Shown: positions 10,236 to 21,613 of the stretch, one piece after another
Layout of the letters: each line of letters opens with the position of its first letter
How positions within the stretch are numbered: the stretch's first letter is position 1
NCBI GenBank assembly: GCA_029747015.1
Contig: JAKOGI010000571.1
Span: 422,001 to 486,000 of the forward strand
Direction: 5' to 3'
DNA length: 64,000 bases
Origin: Carnegiea gigantea
Lineage: Eukaryota; Streptophyta; Magnoliopsida; Caryophyllales; Cactaceae
Made by a program: the position numbers and the translations under genes
The notes under the pieces: model-generated
What the model saw: only the letters and a program-made list of their open reading frames with translations
What the model was told of the DNA's origin: nothing
Databases searched by the model: none

Positions 10236-13200
10236 ATGACATCAGTCGCAAAATTCGATACACCCAAATTCGATGGGAAGATAAGTTTCAACATCTGGAA
10301 GATCCAGATGGTAGTAGTTGTTACCTAGAATGGGTTAAAGAAGGCTATCTCTGAAAAAACAAAGAGATCTTCAACCATGATCGACGAATAATGGGAGAAG
10401 GTCGATGAAAAGACTTTCGTGATGATTCAACTGTGCTTGGCAACTTATGTCCTCCATTAAGTCCTAGATGCAACTACCACGGCAGATCTCTAGCTCAAAT
10501 TAGAGTCCATATACATGCCTAAAAGCCTTATAAACGAGATTCGTCTCAAGGAACATCTATACACATTCTCCATGGCTAAAGGTACTCCTATTCAGAATCA
10601 TCTTAACGAGTCCAATTATATTATTATTGATCTTGAAAGTCTAGATGTGAAACTTGAAGATGAGGATAAAGCAATACTGTTGGTTGTCTCACTACCCTTC
10701 AAGGAAATTATGCTATACAGCAATAATGACACTTTGTCTTTTGATGACGTTAAGGCTAATATGTTGTCAAAAGAATAATTTAATCTTGAAGTGCGTTCTG
10801 ATGATAAACTGAAGGCTTATCAGTGAGAGGGAGAACCTCTGAAAAAGAAGGTGCAAATGGAAGAAATAGCTGGTCAAAATCTAGGGGATATAAATCCAAC
10901 AAACTCTGCAAATACTGTAGAAAGTCATGACACTTAGTAGCTGAATGCTACAAACTGAAGAACAAGAAGGCAAAAGAAGAGAGGATAATTGGCCTGTAAA
11001 AGCTTCAGTTGTTAACTCTGGGCCAAATGGTGATGTCTTACTAGTCATTACCATAGATAATCGAGGAGCTACTGAGTGGGTTCTTAATTCAAGCTGTACC
11101 TACTACATGTGTCCCCACAGGGGCTAGTTTTCTACATATGAGCCACTGGATGTTGGTGTTCTACTCATGGGTAATGATGCCCAATGTGATGTTGTTGTCA
11201 TTGACACCAGTCGAATCAAGACTCATGATGGTATAGTGAGAACTCTTTCTAATATTTGTCACATTCCTAACCTAAAGCGTAATCTCATCTCACTTGGCAC
11301 CCTTGAAACCAATGGGTACAAGTATTTAGCTGAAGGTGGAGTTTTGAAGATCTCAAAAGGTGCCCTGGTTCTCATGAAGGGAGAACGATGAGGGAGTCTC
11401 TACATTCTCTAAGGGTCTACAGTGACAGGCTCTGCTGCAGTCACTACCACCTCATCAGTTAAAGACCATACTCGATTGTGGCATGCTCAGTTAGGCCAAA
11501 TGAGTAAGAAAGGAATGACAATTCTAAGCATGCAAGGTTTACTAAGCAATGAAGGTACAAGCAAGCTTGATTTTTGTGATCATTGCGTGTTTAGAAAACA
11601 AAAGAAGGTTGGCTTTTCTACAGCCACACACCATACTAAAGGTACCCTTGATTCTATTTATTTTGATTTGTGGGGTCCTTCTAGAGTTCTTTCTTTTGGA
11701 GGAAAACATTATATGCTGACCTTTGGTGATGCTTCTTTAGAAAAGTCTGGGTTTATTCCTTAAGGTAGAAGAACAAGGCTTTTCCTATGTTTAAGAAGTT
11801 AAAAATGCTCATTGAAAACCAGACTGGGAGGAAGATAAAGAGACTCAGGATTAACAATTGTCTTGAGTTCTATAAGATAGAGTTTAATGAGTTCTACGTA
11901 ACTCAAGGCATCGCTAGATATAAGACCTTGGTTGGGAAACCTCAGCAAAATGGGATTGCAGAATGCATCAATAGGACTCTACTTGAGAGAGCTTGCTGTA
12001 TGCTCTCCAATACTAATCTATGACATCGCAGACATTTTTGGACAGAGGCTATTTCTACAGCATGCTATTTGGTGAGCCGGTCTCCACACTTCTCAATTGA
12101 ATTCAAAATCCCAGAAGAAGTCTGGTCAGCTAATCCTGTTGACTACTTTATCTTGAGAGTTTTAGATGTTCTGCTTTTGCACATGTCAACAATGGGAAGC
12201 TACCTGCCAAGGTAGTTAAATGCATGTCTCTAGGGTATGCATCTGAATATAAGAGATATCAACTTTGGAATCCTAACTCCAAAAGGGTTATTCAAAGTTG
12301 GGATATTACCTTTAATGAAACCATTATGTTTTTCCCTAGAAAAGAGTCTGCTATTCCTACATGTGATTAATAGGATGACATCGAGATGGTGGAACTAAAG
12401 GTTCCTTCAAATGCCCCTCAAGGCGGAGATACAGTACCTTATTCTCAAAGTGAGGAAAATATTGAAGAAACCAAGTCCGACGGCTATGACATCCCAAGTT
12501 CTGAAGAGCAGTAGACTTTAGATAACTACTCTCTTTCTAGTGATAGGCCACGAAGAATCATCAAAAGACCTGCATGCTATTCCACTGGTGCTGAGGATGG
12601 ACTAATAGCATATGCCTTAGCTATTGCACAGGAGATACCTGAAGATATTGAGCCTTTTACCTATTCTAGAGCCATTTCCTATCTAACTCTTCAAACTGAC
12701 TTATGGCAATGCAAGAAGAGATGGAGAGTTTGCACAAAAATGAGACTTAGAAGTTATGTGAATTACCTAAGGGTCATCATGCCTTGATGACCAAATGGGT
12801 CTACAAAAGAAAGGAGGGTATTTGAAGAGTTGAAGATGCAAGATGGAAGACACGGTGGGTTGCTCTAGGCTCCAAATAGAAGAAAGGTATTGACTTCAAT
12901 GAAGTTTTCTCTCCGATAGTACGTCATACCTCCATTCGAGCATTACTTGTATTTGTTACTTTATTTGATTTAGAATTGGAGAAACTTAATGTGAAAACTG
13001 CGTTCCTTCATAGGGAACTGGAGGAAGAGATGTATATGAGATAACCTAAAGGTTTTACAGTTCCTGGAAAGGAAAATTATGTATGCTGCTTGAAAAAGTC
13101 TCCATATGGCTTGAAGCAAGCACCGCGGTAGTGGTATAAAAGGTTTCATGCATTCATGATAGGATAAGGCTATACATTTTGTCATTATGATAATTATTTA

Positions 13201-14178
13201 TATTTTTAATAATTTAGTGATTCGTTCATTTATCTATTACTATATGTTGATGGCATGCTCATTGCCTCCAAGGACAAGTCTTTAATCAGCACGTTGAAAT
13301 CTCAACTTGGCAATGAGTTTGAGATGAAGGATCTGGGGGCAGCTAAGAAGATACTTGGCATAAAGATTCATAAAGATCAAAAGACTGCTAAGCTCTACTT
13401 ATCTCAAGGAAGTCCTTGAAAAGGTTCTTGATAGGTTCCAAATGAGTAAAATGCAAACTAGTTACTACTTCTCTAGTTGGTCACTTCAAACTATCAGTCG
13501 AGTCCTATCCAGTATTTGAAGAGAAAATAGACAAGATGTCTGATGTTCCCTATTATAGTGCCGTTGGGAGCCTCATGTATGCTATGATCTGTAATAGCTG
13601 ACTTAGCCTATGCAGTTAGCGTGGTGAGTTGGTATATGCACGATCTTGGTAAGGATCATTAGGAAGCTATGAAATGGATCCTTCACAATGTAAATGGTTC
13701 TCTTGACAGGTGTCTAGTATTTGACAAATCCAAGAATGCAATGTATGATGTTGTAGGATTTTTTAACTCTAATTATCATGGAGATCTTGATCATAGGCGC
13801 TCTACTTTAGGCTATATCTTCACTCTATGTGCAGGAGCTATCTCTTGGGAAGCATCTGTACAACATATAGCAACTTTATCCACTATTGAAGCAGAATACA
13901 TTACTGCAACTGAGGTAGTGAAGGAAGCTACATAGCTAAAAGGCCTTATCATATAGCTTGGTGTTCCACAAGGTGTCACTACAGTGTTCTCAGATAATCA
14001 AAGTGCTATCCATCTTACCAAGAATGATGTGTATCACTCCAAGACCAAGCATATCAGTATCAAGTACCATTATATCAGAGATACCATTGCTATAGAAGGC
14101 ATTGTTATGAAGAAAGTACATACATCAGATAATCTTATAGATATGCTCACCAAGCCACTTCTTATTGCTAAGTTCTAG
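10236..14178 (+). pseudogene. Decayed gag-pol of the Tork-like copia
   Basis: Gag opens with an ATG at 10236 (KFDTPKFDGK ... NIWKIQM), followed soon by a stop. A gag core (VKLEDEDKAILLVVSLP) lies at 10515-10778. A zinc knuckle with a stop inside it is near 10910-10950. The protease signature near 11085 reads WVLNSSC, where relatives have the catalytic D-S-G. GAG-pre-integrase (TRLWHAQLGQMSKKGM) and integrase pieces span 11422-12130. RT spans about 12700-13330, with YVDG in place of the catalytic YVDD (near 13243). RNase H is at 13669-14178 (SDNQSAIHLTKN, SKTKHISIKYHYIRD, DMLTKPL). There are over ten stops and several frame changes. Several TAG/TAA/TGA codons sit where relatives have Gln or Trp. 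The element cannot encode working enzymes. Similarity to Tnt1-type copia is judged from motifs. Confidence 0.88.
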
Positions 14179-14284
14179 CATTGTCTGGACTTAGTTGATG
14201 TTTAGTGTTTTTGACTACCATTCGAGGTCTCTTCTTGACTACGTGTTTGTTCTAGAGTTGGTAAATTTAGTCCAAGTTGGAGAT

Positions 14285-14823
14285 TGTTGGGTTCATGGCC
14301 CAAATTCCTTTTACCAGTTGCTAGGCATCCAAGATCATATTGTGTTTGAGATCTTCTATATTATGAAAATTATATTATTTTCATATTTTCTCTTGAGGAT
14401 CTTTTCTTTTTGGAAAGATGAGACTTCGTGGCTAAGATACTGTGGTGGCTAGGGTTTCCTCATTCTAGTCTTCTTGATCCCTTTATAAAGAGCACTCATT
14501 AAGCCTTCTCCTTCATCATCATCATCAACACAGCAATATACAAACACATTAGTTGTTGTGAGTGTTCTAGGTTCGCTATTCTAGTCTTGAGAGAGCAAAT
14601 ATTCTATAGTGATTGTAATCACTAATTAATCTCTCCTTAATGCATATCACTCTGAGATCAATCTTGTACTCTCCCTTCCTATAGTGGATATTTTGCTCAT
14701 CGTCTATGATTTTTCCCATCTTAGCTTTTCTATTTAAATCTTGGTGTTGATTTGTGTTTGTTCTTTATTATCGCATTCTATGATTCTTTGTTATTTCCAT
14801 CCAACTCCTATATGATTCTAATA
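14285..14823 (+). repeat. 3' LTR of the Tork-like copia
   Basis: The 539-bp LTR aligns along its whole length with the 5' LTR, with scattered substitutions and small indels. It follows a purine-rich AAGTTGGAGAT tract. Its last bases are TAATA instead of TAACA, so the terminal CA has mutated. The GGATG duplication after it still places the border. Confidence 0.92.
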
Positions 14824-14828
14824 GGATG

Positions 14829-15334
14829 GAGAGAGATAGGTACACATAAGTGAAGTTCGAGAATGAAATCTGTAGAGGATACAAAGCCCCAATGGGGACA
14901 ACCGATCATAAGGAATCAGGTCGGGTTGTGTTGGTGGGCTCCATGACCTAAAAGAACCTAACGAGGAGGAAATAGACTATAGAAGAGGACAGGCGAATGA
15001 GGGTGTGAGAGATTGGGAAAGGCTTATAGAGATTCTTGTATAAGATGTACCTATAGAGGATTGCAACAGAGAAGAGACAAACCGATAGGGCTATGTAGGT
15101 GTATGATAAAATTATTTTCTTTAGTATGTCGTCGCTTAATGCTGGTGCAACCTTTCCACTTATGGTCGTGCTCACCCCTGTTTTCTACGCTTTGCTTTCT
15201 TGTTTCCTTCGCTTTTTACTAGTTTTTTGTAGATCTATGAAGAGGAGAAAGGGGAGGATGATGGTTGGTTAAGGTTTATTCAGTAAGGTACAGTCTTGGA
15301 ATGTTGCTAGATTAAAAGGGGGGCTGTGTCATGT
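14829..15334. other. Unassigned stretch
   Basis: About 500 bases with no motif I recognise. The short ORFs in it look random. Confidence 0.4.
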
Positions 15335-16164
15335 TGTTAAGAAACAATAATGATAATAAATTGAGCATACTAGATGCGGAAGCGTGGAAGGATGTGGATA
15401 ATCAAGAAAGATACGCAAGATCAAGACCACAACAATGGGTATACAAGATTTACTGTGGAAACTCAAATTGGAAGAAAACCTTGGGCAGCAACGAAAACAC
15501 AAAATGCACTATAGTGATGAGAGTACAAAATGTTCTCAAATGGTGAGTCAAACAAGATCAATATAAGTGAGTAATGATCTTAAACTGGCAACGAGATCAA
15601 ATAAAATAACTCTTATAACTCTCACTTAGTCTAAAAAGTGGAATAGAAGAGGCAATGACTCCAAACACTTTGTAACAAAAAGTGGCCACAAAGGGTAGTG
15701 CCGAGAGGCACCGCCAAATGCCACAAAGTGCCCACGAAATTGACCACACAATGCCTAGACCAAAATGTCAAATATATAAAATCCTGAAATGTAACTCTCA
15801 CGATAAAGGAGGGGGAGAAAAGCCAAGCCAATAAATCATCCAAATAAATGCTCATCAAGAAGGATAATAATGACACATGAATATTGATTAAAACACTTAA
15901 AACATCCACCAACATAATGCTTAGCCAAGTAGTCGTAATGAACCGAAGTAGCCCAAAGGAAAAAATGAACCACGGTCCATTGCCTAGCCACGAAAGCTCC
16001 ATGGAGCTCTCTGTCTGGAGCTCAAATTTCAACCACAAAAAAAGGGGTCCATATGCATGATGATGACCAAAGTGGGCCAAACATTTATGCCAATTTGGTA
16101 GCCACCTATGACCAAGATAGAGAGAATTACATGGCAAAGAGTTTTGGGCCATTCTTACCTAGCA
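15335..16164 (-). repeat. Left terminal repeat of small LTR element
   Basis: About 830 bp, starting TGTTAAGAAACAATAATG and ending near CCTAGCA. It has insertions relative to the right copy. It contains a short palindromic CCATGG/GAGCTC cluster near 16000. Confidence 0.6.
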
Positions 16165-16650
16165 AATGCCCTTGGACCAAAATTCCAAGAATGTGCAAGA
16201 ACGACAAAATTGATCTTGCAATGGAACTTTTGAATATAAAAAGTGAAACATCCTTAATCTAGAGCTAAGACTGGTTCATCCTAGGCCCTCCTTTATCCAG
16301 CCTGCACCAAACTCAGTGCAAGCCCGCACTGAACGGGTTACGAGATCAATCGACCCGTCGCGTTTTGTTTAGCAGGGCGGGAGGGGTTTGAAATTAAACA
16401 AATTTCAATGATGTTACAATGTAATTATAACGGTTAACCTATTCAACTTGCAACCCTCAACCCGCTTCGCCTTGACGTACGACCCGCCCTGCCCTGCCCA
16501 CTAAAACATTTGGTTTAGTTCAACACGTTTCGGCCTATCGATTCATGATTCAATGGGGCAGGTTACCCCAGCCTGGGCCTATGTCCCACCTCTGCTTCAG
16601 CCAAATGCTCGAAAGTCTAGATCAAGTGAAAACCCGAGTCTGGTGCCACT

Positions 16651-17395
16651 TGTTACAAAAAATTAATGACAATAAAAGTAGATGTGAAAGTGTAGAAAGA
16701 TGTGGATATTCGAGAAAGATAAGCAAGATCAAGACGGAGACAATGGGCACATGAGATTTAATATGGAAACCAAGATCGAGAAAAAACATGAGACAACAAT
16801 GACGGCAAAAAATCCACTATAATGGTAAGAGTGCAGAACAATCTCAAATGGTGAGTTAAAAGAGATCAATACAATGAGAGTAATGATCTTAAACCGGTCA
16901 ACAAGATCAAATAAAATAAAACTCTCGTAACTCTTACTGTTAAGAGGCACCCCTGAATGTCATAAAATGCCCATAAATTTACCCGCACAATACCTGCACC
17001 AAAATGCCAAATATATAAAATCTCGAAATGTAACTCTCACAATAAAGGAGGAGGAGAAAATCCACGCTAATAAATCCTTAAAATAAAAGCTCGTCAAGGA
17101 GGATAATAATGATGCGTGAATGTTAGGTAATGCACTTAAAGCATCCACCAACATAATGCCCTGCCAAGTCACTGCAACAAACCAAAGCAGCCCAGAGGAC
17201 AAAATGGACAATGGTCCGTGGCCAAACCATGAAATCTCCATGGAGCTCTCTGCTTTGAGCTCAATTTAAGCCCCAAAAAATCGGTCCATATGCTTGATGA
17301 TTACAATGGGCCTAACATTTGGGCCAATACGATAGCTGACTAAGCTATAGAAAATTACATGGCAAAGAATTTTGAGTCATTCTAATAACCCAACA
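16651..17395 (-). repeat. Right terminal repeat of small LTR element
   Basis: About 745 bp, starting TGTTACAAAAAATTAATGAC and ending ACCCAACA. It is next to the degenerate PBS. Confidence 0.6.
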
Positions 17396-17989
17396 CATTT
17401 TTCTTAGAGGACTCGTTTAAGATGGTGAATATAATATGACAAATAAGAGAAGATAGATTGAGGGAGGTAGACAAGAAGAGGAAAAATCTTTTTCTTAATC
17501 TATTTGTTTTTTCTGGGGAAAGAGGCTGGCTAAAGCTTCAAATGCTTGTAGTTAGGGGGACTTGGTGTTCACATTAAGTCAATTTTGATTAGGGACGTGA
17601 TATTAGGTTTGAGAATAGTTTCTTGATTTGGATCCTAATCTTATAACACGGGGTTATCATCGAATATCAACTCCACTCTTGTATTGTACTAGATTAATCC
17701 ATCAAGAATCTTAGTTTTTTAATTTTTGCTCATTTTAATTTTGAAGTTTGATTATAATGGTTGCCATAAAATTTCTGCAATGTGAGACATATGCATGACA
17801 TGATTTAACCTTATTTGTTTAATTTTGTAATTTTTAATTTGGTTGAAAAACTATTTTTATAAATTTTAATAAATGAAGAGAAACCTGATACTGAGGCTAG
17901 TGTTTGGCGTCAGATTTTAAGATTAAATAGCTTACCCAATTGGATCTGCTGGCACTTTTACTTAGAGCAGTAGAAATATAATAAATTTA
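17396..17989. other. Unassigned AT-rich stretch
   Basis: No coding or repeat signal recognised. Confidence 0.4.
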
Positions 17990-18470
17990 CGCTGATACCC
18001 TTATTTTCTATCCCACCTCTTCAATCTGTATAGAGGGCATGCAAAATAGATTGGCCTTTTTAGAAGAAAAATGTTGGGCAACCAATCCCATAGTGTTGGC
18101 CTTAGAAAACTAAATCCTAGTGGGTATATAATGCACAACACAATCTCCATAAGCAATACCCTCATGGACCAAATAGTAGTCAACTACAATGTGCTCACTG
18201 CGATTGCGATAAGCTGACTTGGTGATAAGCTGACTTGGCAATATGATAAGTGGCATTGACACTGTCGCATAACACCTTGATAAGAAACTTTAGAGTTATT
18301 CCTAGATCATCAACTAGAAGCTTATGAATGCAGATTATTTCTACCACAAATGTAAGGCATAGCACAATATGTAACTTCAGTAAAAAACTTCCACACTATA
18401 GGTTTCTTTTGGGAGCACCAGGCAACAAGATTTGGGCTAAAGAACATAACATAGCCACTGGTGGAACAAG
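17990..18470 (-). pseudogene. Relic of a Ty1/copia RNase H domain
   Basis: On the minus strand, short fragments in shifting frames match the C-terminal copia RNase H pattern in order. They are a W-(x)-SQKKP segment (near 18410), a segment resembling LCDNxSA (near 18265), and RSEHIVVDYYLVHEG ... VHYIPT (about 18205-18115). A 16-bp tandem duplication (18208-18239) has broken the reading frame. No LTR belonging to it is recognised. Confidence 0.65.
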
Positions 18471-19190
18471 ATTTTTTAGGTTATACAAATACCCTAGGAT
18501 GAAGCATAAGCTATAAGTACCTAGAAATATGCTCAAGAACAAATAGATGACTAGTTGGTGAGCACGTATGTATTAGAAACCACATGAATTGCATGTGAAT
18601 ATCCGGTGGCACTATGGTAAGATATTATACTGCTCCTTTCATACTTCCATACTTAAAAGGATTAGGAAAAAAGAAACTTGCTATCTGAGAGGGATATGAT
18701 AGTCTTAGCAACAGAAGGGATTTGAACATATATGAAGGTGAAACTTACGAAGAAGACTAGTATTGTACTTAGTCTAAGAGAAAAACAAACTGCTGGGAGA
18801 ATGAGATACATGCACTCTAAAAAAATAATGCAGATCATCGAGTTCTTCATGGAAAACAGATTTGAAAGAAGATTAATAAAAGAAGGAACATATATAACGT
18901 GAACAGCAGTGTAAGTGTCCTTGCAAGGAACAAATGTAGAAAGCTTTGTATTACTACAAGAAAAGTCATTTGACAGTAGGAAAGGGTTGAACATGGCCTA
19001 AGCTCAAGAAATATATAGCTAATATGTTCTTACCATCTTGATAGGAGCAAGAGCTCTACCTTAAAATCACTTCTCTTAACTAAGAAATCTCAAGCTGGAA
19101 GAGTATAAAGATTGTAGAGTTTGAGCAACACCTAAAGATGGTTAGATTGAATGAAGAACTCAAGCTGACAATTATTGGATTCATCACCTA
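18471..19190. other. Unassigned stretch between two retroelement relics
   Basis: Only short ORFs without recognisable motifs. It could be further eroded retrotransposon sequence. Confidence 0.35.
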
Positions 19191-19199
19191 GCATTGCTA

Positions 19200-20075
19200 A
19201 GGTAGCCGTGCCTTATATTTGATGTTTTTTACAATCTAGCCATCAATGTTGAGAAGTACTGCAAGAGTAAGAAGTCTTTCCCAACCTCCTCTATAACTTG
19301 ATCTCATAACAATACAAAGGGATATTCTCCTCATACCAAAGTTGACATGACTACAACCCCCCACCAAGGCCCAAGAAGAGAGTAAGGCATTACTAGTTAG
19401 GCTCCAAAGAGTTTAGAAGGGAAAAATTGCTTCAAATGCCAAGGTTACGGTGATTTCCAAAATGATTACCCTACTCGGAAGACTCACCATTAGAGAGCTG
19501 GTAGAAATATAAGTGCTTGAGGAAGAAACCAGTGAGGAAGAGGAATTTGAGGATCATGTTGTGGTCACTCTCGATGTGGGTGCATTTCTGATAATTAGAA
19601 TACCTCTACATGTCGAAACATCCCCCGTGGACCTCTAAAGGGTGCGAATCTTTCATTCAAGGTGTATAATTAGAGGCAAGACATCCTAATTGATCATTGA
19701 TAAATGAAGTTACACCAATGTAGCCTCACTGATACTTATTGACAAGATTTAGTTGCCTACCAAGACGTATCCGATTCCTTACACTCTACATGCCTAATGA
19801 AGGGAGTCAGATAATCAATCCCAAACAAGCTCTTATTTTTTTTTTTTCGTATGATCATATTATTGTGAATTTTTTTATGTAATTCTTCCCATGGATGCAT
19901 GTTATTTATTACTTGATAAACCTTGATTATGATAATCATGTGACTCATTATGCTCACGGTCACGCTAACACATACTCAGTCAAGCACAAAAGAGGTAGTC
20001 TCACATTGGCCATGTTACTTCCACCAAAACATCACAAGCTTATGTTGGGGAAGGGATGTGAGAAGCGTCTCTACA
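19200..20075 (+). pseudogene. Relic of Ty3/gypsy gag and protease
   Basis: Fragments in order on the plus strand match gypsy gag-PR. There is a zinc-knuckle remnant CFKCQGYGDFQ (from 19428) in which the His and last Cys are lost. An acidic stretch follows. Then comes a protease-like segment around 19655-19750, matching the family pattern of an Ile-Ile-Asp followed by TNVAS. A segment near 19890-20060 resembles the LLGRPWxxD ... NTYSF ... KxxTLAPLPP region that follows the protease. Many stops and frame changes. No LTRs identified. Confidence 0.6.
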
Positions 20076-20196
20076 TAAGTAAGACACAAATTGTAACATC
20101 CCCAATTTTTCTAATAATAATATCAATAACAATCACAATAGCAATAACAATAATATATGGAATGGCATGTTAATTGCATCATCTCATAGCAAAAGA

Positions 20197-20198
<2 letters not shown>

Positions 20199-20246
<48 letters not shown>

Positions 20247-20361
20247 ATATATATTATATATATATGTGGTGTGTGTGTGTGTGTGCGTGTGTGTGTACGT
20301 GTGTGTGTATGTATACGTATAGTGTGTGTGTGTATATGTATCATACACACACACATAATAC

Positions 20362-20398
<37 letters not shown>

Positions 20399-20499
20399 AT
20401 ATGTATATACTGTTGTATATATGTACTATGTATATGTATATGTGTGTGTGTGTGTATATATATATGTATATATCTATATATATATATATTATATATATT

Positions 20500-20586
<87 letters not shown>

Positions 20587-20677
20587 ACATATATATTATT
20601 TATATATATACACATACACATATACATACATACATATATATATATAGAGAGAGAGAGAGGGAGAGAGAGAGAGAGAT
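20199..20677. repeat. Compound microsatellite (TA)n-(TG)n-(CA)n-(GA)n
   Basis: Nearly 480 bases of dinucleotide repeats: TA blocks (20199-20270, 20361-20400, 20458-20580, 20630-20646), TG blocks around 20270-20335 and 20440-20455, a CA block 20343-20355, and a GA block 20645-20677. The TG run and the CA run just after it are inverted complements and could pair. The long ORFs translated here (repeated Ile-Tyr) are artefacts. Confidence 0.97.
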
Positions 20678-21613
20678 CGTGGTAGCGAAGATGCATGATC
20701 TTGCCTAAATACATTTCGTGTAAATAATGATAAGATAATACCTAATACTAGTTAATACCCTTAAACACTAGACATTCCCACTATTATTATACTCTAGCTT
20801 AATAGCCATAACTAGGCTGCTTTTTTTTTTTTTTTTTTTTTTGGTTGGCATTCACAATCGAAAAAGCATTAGCTTCTTTTCTTCCTTATTCTTCTATAAA
20901 TATGCTTCTACCATATCAATTTATCTCATTCCCAAAACATTATAGTGACTCCCCCATCTCTTGGCACCTCCGGAAGTAGTATTAGTGGTGACAATACGTT
21001 TGTTGTGATAGGCTTCATGTCGACCCGATAGCCTTCCAAATCTCAAAATAGGCTAAGCTTGCTCATTCAGATTTTTGTGGTCCTATTAAGATTATGCTGG
21101 TGCTCGTGAAGGCTCAAGACCTGATGTATAAAATATTAATTATCAAGTTATAGTAAATATCAACTTTGTCAACCTTATTGATTGTATTAGATATTAAATA
21201 TTATTTTAAATATTTTTATTGAATGCTAAAATTATTTTTAAATGTTTATTTTGATAGTATTGGTGCGTTGTTGATTATTATTCATCATTCGTCATTTATC
21301 GTTCATTATTCATTGTTATTGTGTTATCATATAACAACTCCCGTTGTGGATCCCCTATTTTCGCGGGGTCTAGGGAGATCAGATGTAAGCAGTCTTGCCC
21401 CTACTCATATGATTGTTCATAGAGAGACATTATTTATTGTTATGTGATCATCTAAGAACTATTGGCACCAATATCATTGTTTATTTCTTATTATGAAGAG
21501 TCATCATTTATTGTTAGGCTATCCAATAATCTATTGTACCCTCTCCCTCATTTTAAAATAAAATAATTTTCTGTTTTCAAGATTGATCGTGCTGAAATTT
21601 TGGGTCAAGGAGT
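20678..21613. other. Unassigned stretch with a poly-T run
   Basis: It contains a 22-base T run (20821-20842) and the SINE-like scrap listed separately. No gene recognised. Confidence 0.5.
21336..21440 (-). repeat. Possible Au-SINE-like fragment
   Basis: CGCGGGGTCTAGGGAG followed by ATGTAAGCAGTCTTGCCCC resembles the reverse complement of the conserved body of Au-type plant SINEs. It is short, diverged and recalled from family knowledge. No tail or duplication is seen. Confidence 0.35.

Larger units (their letters stand above)
9682..14828 (+). mobile_element. Tnt1/Tork-like Ty1/copia element with target duplications
   Basis: The element occupies 9687-14823 and is flanked by the perfect 5-bp direct repeat GGATG at 9682-9686 and 14824-14828. 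Paired LTRs start TGTTGGG; the 5' copy ends CCTAACA and the 3' copy ends CTAATA. A tRNA-Met PBS follows the 5' LTR and the purine-rich AAGTTGGAGAT precedes the 3' LTR. The internal region has copia domain order but many stops, so the element is complete in structure and dead in coding. The LTRs differ visibly at scattered sites, indicating an older insertion. Confidence 0.93.
15335..17395 (-). mobile_element. Small non-autonomous LTR element (TRIM/LARD-like)
   Basis: Two diverged direct repeats, 15335-16164 and 16651-17395, both begin TGTTA. They share long colinear segments (for example CAAAATG(C/T)CAAATATATAAAATC and GCTCCATGGAGCTC / TCTCCATGGAGCTC). Between them lie 486 bases with no coding capacity. 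Just left of the right repeat is GTCTGGTGCCACTT (16639-16652), which resembles a minus-strand tRNA-Met PBS with a few changes. That makes the right repeat the 5' LTR. Flanking bases CATGT (15330-15334) and CATTT (17396-17400) match at 4 of 5 positions, a possible decayed target duplication. No clear polypurine tract is visible beside the left repeat. It is either a non-autonomous element or an internally deleted one. Confidence 0.6.

Noticed and set aside
20123..20714. Long overlapping ORFs of Ile-Tyr and His-Thr repeats
   Set aside because: They are translations of the TA/TG/CA microsatellite in all frames.
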